From: Nostocoides sp039812405
Lineage (GTDB): Bacteria; Actinomycetota; Actinomycetes; Actinomycetales; Dermatophilaceae
Direction: 5' to 3'
DNA: 13,375 bases
NCBI GenBank assembly: GCA_039812405.1
Contig: JBDIAL010000088.1
Span: 1 to 13,375 of the forward strand
In this document: positions 13,002 to 13,375 of the stretch, one piece after another
How the letters are laid out: every line of letters begins with the position of its first letter
Numbering within the stretch: position 1 is the first letter of the stretch
Translations under genes and position numbers: made by a program
Notes under the pieces: generated by a model
Seen by the model: the letters and a program-made list of their open reading frames with translations, nothing else
Databases searched by the model: none
What the model was told of the DNA's origin: nothing

Positions 13002-13375
13002 CTCCAGCGCCTGGTGGCGTCGTGGAACATGCTCGCCGACTTCTGCTTCTCGGACCTCCTGCTGTTCGTGCCGCTCGGCCCCGAGGCCGCCGACGCCGAC
13101 CCCGACGAGGCCGAGTTCGTCGTCGTCGGCCACGTGCGCCCGTCCACCACCCAGACGCTCTACCGCCACGACCTGATCGGCGAGCAGCTCGACGAGAGCG
13201 AGCGGCCGCTCGTCGCCCGGGCGATGCGGCTGGGCGAGATCATCGAGGGCGAGATCACCATCGCCGTGATCCGCGAGCGGGTCCGGGTGCTGTGCATCCC
13301 GGTCCGGCTGAACGGCAAGACCATCGCCGTGCTGTCGCGGGAGTCGACCCCGACGGTGGGTCGTTCCCCGGGCGA
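12981..13375 (+). CDS. PdtaS-type sensor histidine kinase, N-terminal GAF domain fragment (both ends missing)
   Basis: From codon 12981 the plus strand encodes SLSELVHLQRLVASWNMLAD, then FCFSDLLLFVPL, VVGHVRPSTTQTLYRHDLIG, ERPLVARAMRLGEIIEGE, RVRVLCIPVRLNGKTIAVLS and RESTPTVGRSPG to the window end. This matches the N-terminal GAF-like sensor domain of actinobacterial PdtaS kinases, cytosolic partners of the ANTAR antiterminator PdtaR. The PAS domain, HisKA_2 and ATPase parts lie beyond the edge. No plausible start codon or ribosome site precedes it. The frame is open upstream only through the complement of conserved fruA sequence. About the first 12-20 residues of the family are absent, or a short piece between SLSELV and HLQRLV is deleted. 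The family call is good; completeness is not. Confidence 0.75.

Noticed and set aside
12966..13169. The reading of fruA extended to ATG 13169
   Set aside because: These 68 residues show no IIA or IIB similarity and are simply the complement of the sensor-kinase GAF domain.

Overview
The window is very GC-rich, gene-dense DNA. Codon use is strongly G/C-ending, starts are often GTG, and the proS, ptsI/ptsH and PdtaS-like proteins have actinobacterial character. This indicates a high-GC actinobacterium. A member of the Intrasporangiaceae/Dermatophilaceae is my best guess, as an inference from overall similarity only. All genes look like ordinary chromosomal cargo; I see no insertion sequence, phage gene, CRISPR array, tRNA or rRNA.

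Layout: (1) 1-290 (+) is the 3' end of a YyaL/SSP411-type thioredoxin-domain protein. It is convergent with, and overlaps by 25 bp, (2) a minus-strand cluster proS -> HAD-family hydrolase -> TauE/SafE-type permease (3599 down to 266). The joints are very tight: an 8-bp overlap and a 3-nt gap. (3) Divergent from proS is a major-facilitator transporter with a C-terminal universal-stress-protein-like cytoplasmic domain (3806-5521). (4) After two tandem hairpins and a plausible promoter come two genes for exported proteins, 2 nt apart (5691-7955 and 7958-9148). The first is a large secreted protein whose N-terminus resembles that of actinobacterial S8 proteases but which has no visible catalytic domain. 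The second is a sedolisin (S53) peptidase with its Glu/Asp/Asp/Ser residues intact. (5) A 20-bp perfect-stem hairpin separates them from a convergent minus-strand PTS cluster: fruA (IIBC part) -> ptsH (HPr) -> ptsI (Enzyme I). (6) At the right edge the fruA coding sequence stops making sense at about 12960-12980. It is replaced, head to head and with no intergenic space, by a plus-strand GAF-domain sensor kinase of the PdtaS type that lacks its own start. This looks like a rearrangement or a chimeric join.

How the genes work together: EI and HPr pass phosphate from PEP to the fructose permease, although the IIA domain is not in this window. ProRS supplies Pro-tRNA. The secreted pair is probably co-translated and acts outside the cell on protein substrates or on each other. 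The MFS-USP fusion suggests a transporter coupled to nucleotide or stress sensing.

The most unusual signal is not a gene. The word GCATAC/GTATGC (octamer form GGCATACC) recurs 15 times across unrelated genes, strands and reading frames, and it forces otherwise avoided codons such as ATA. It behaves like a genome-wide DNA motif with a function of its own.
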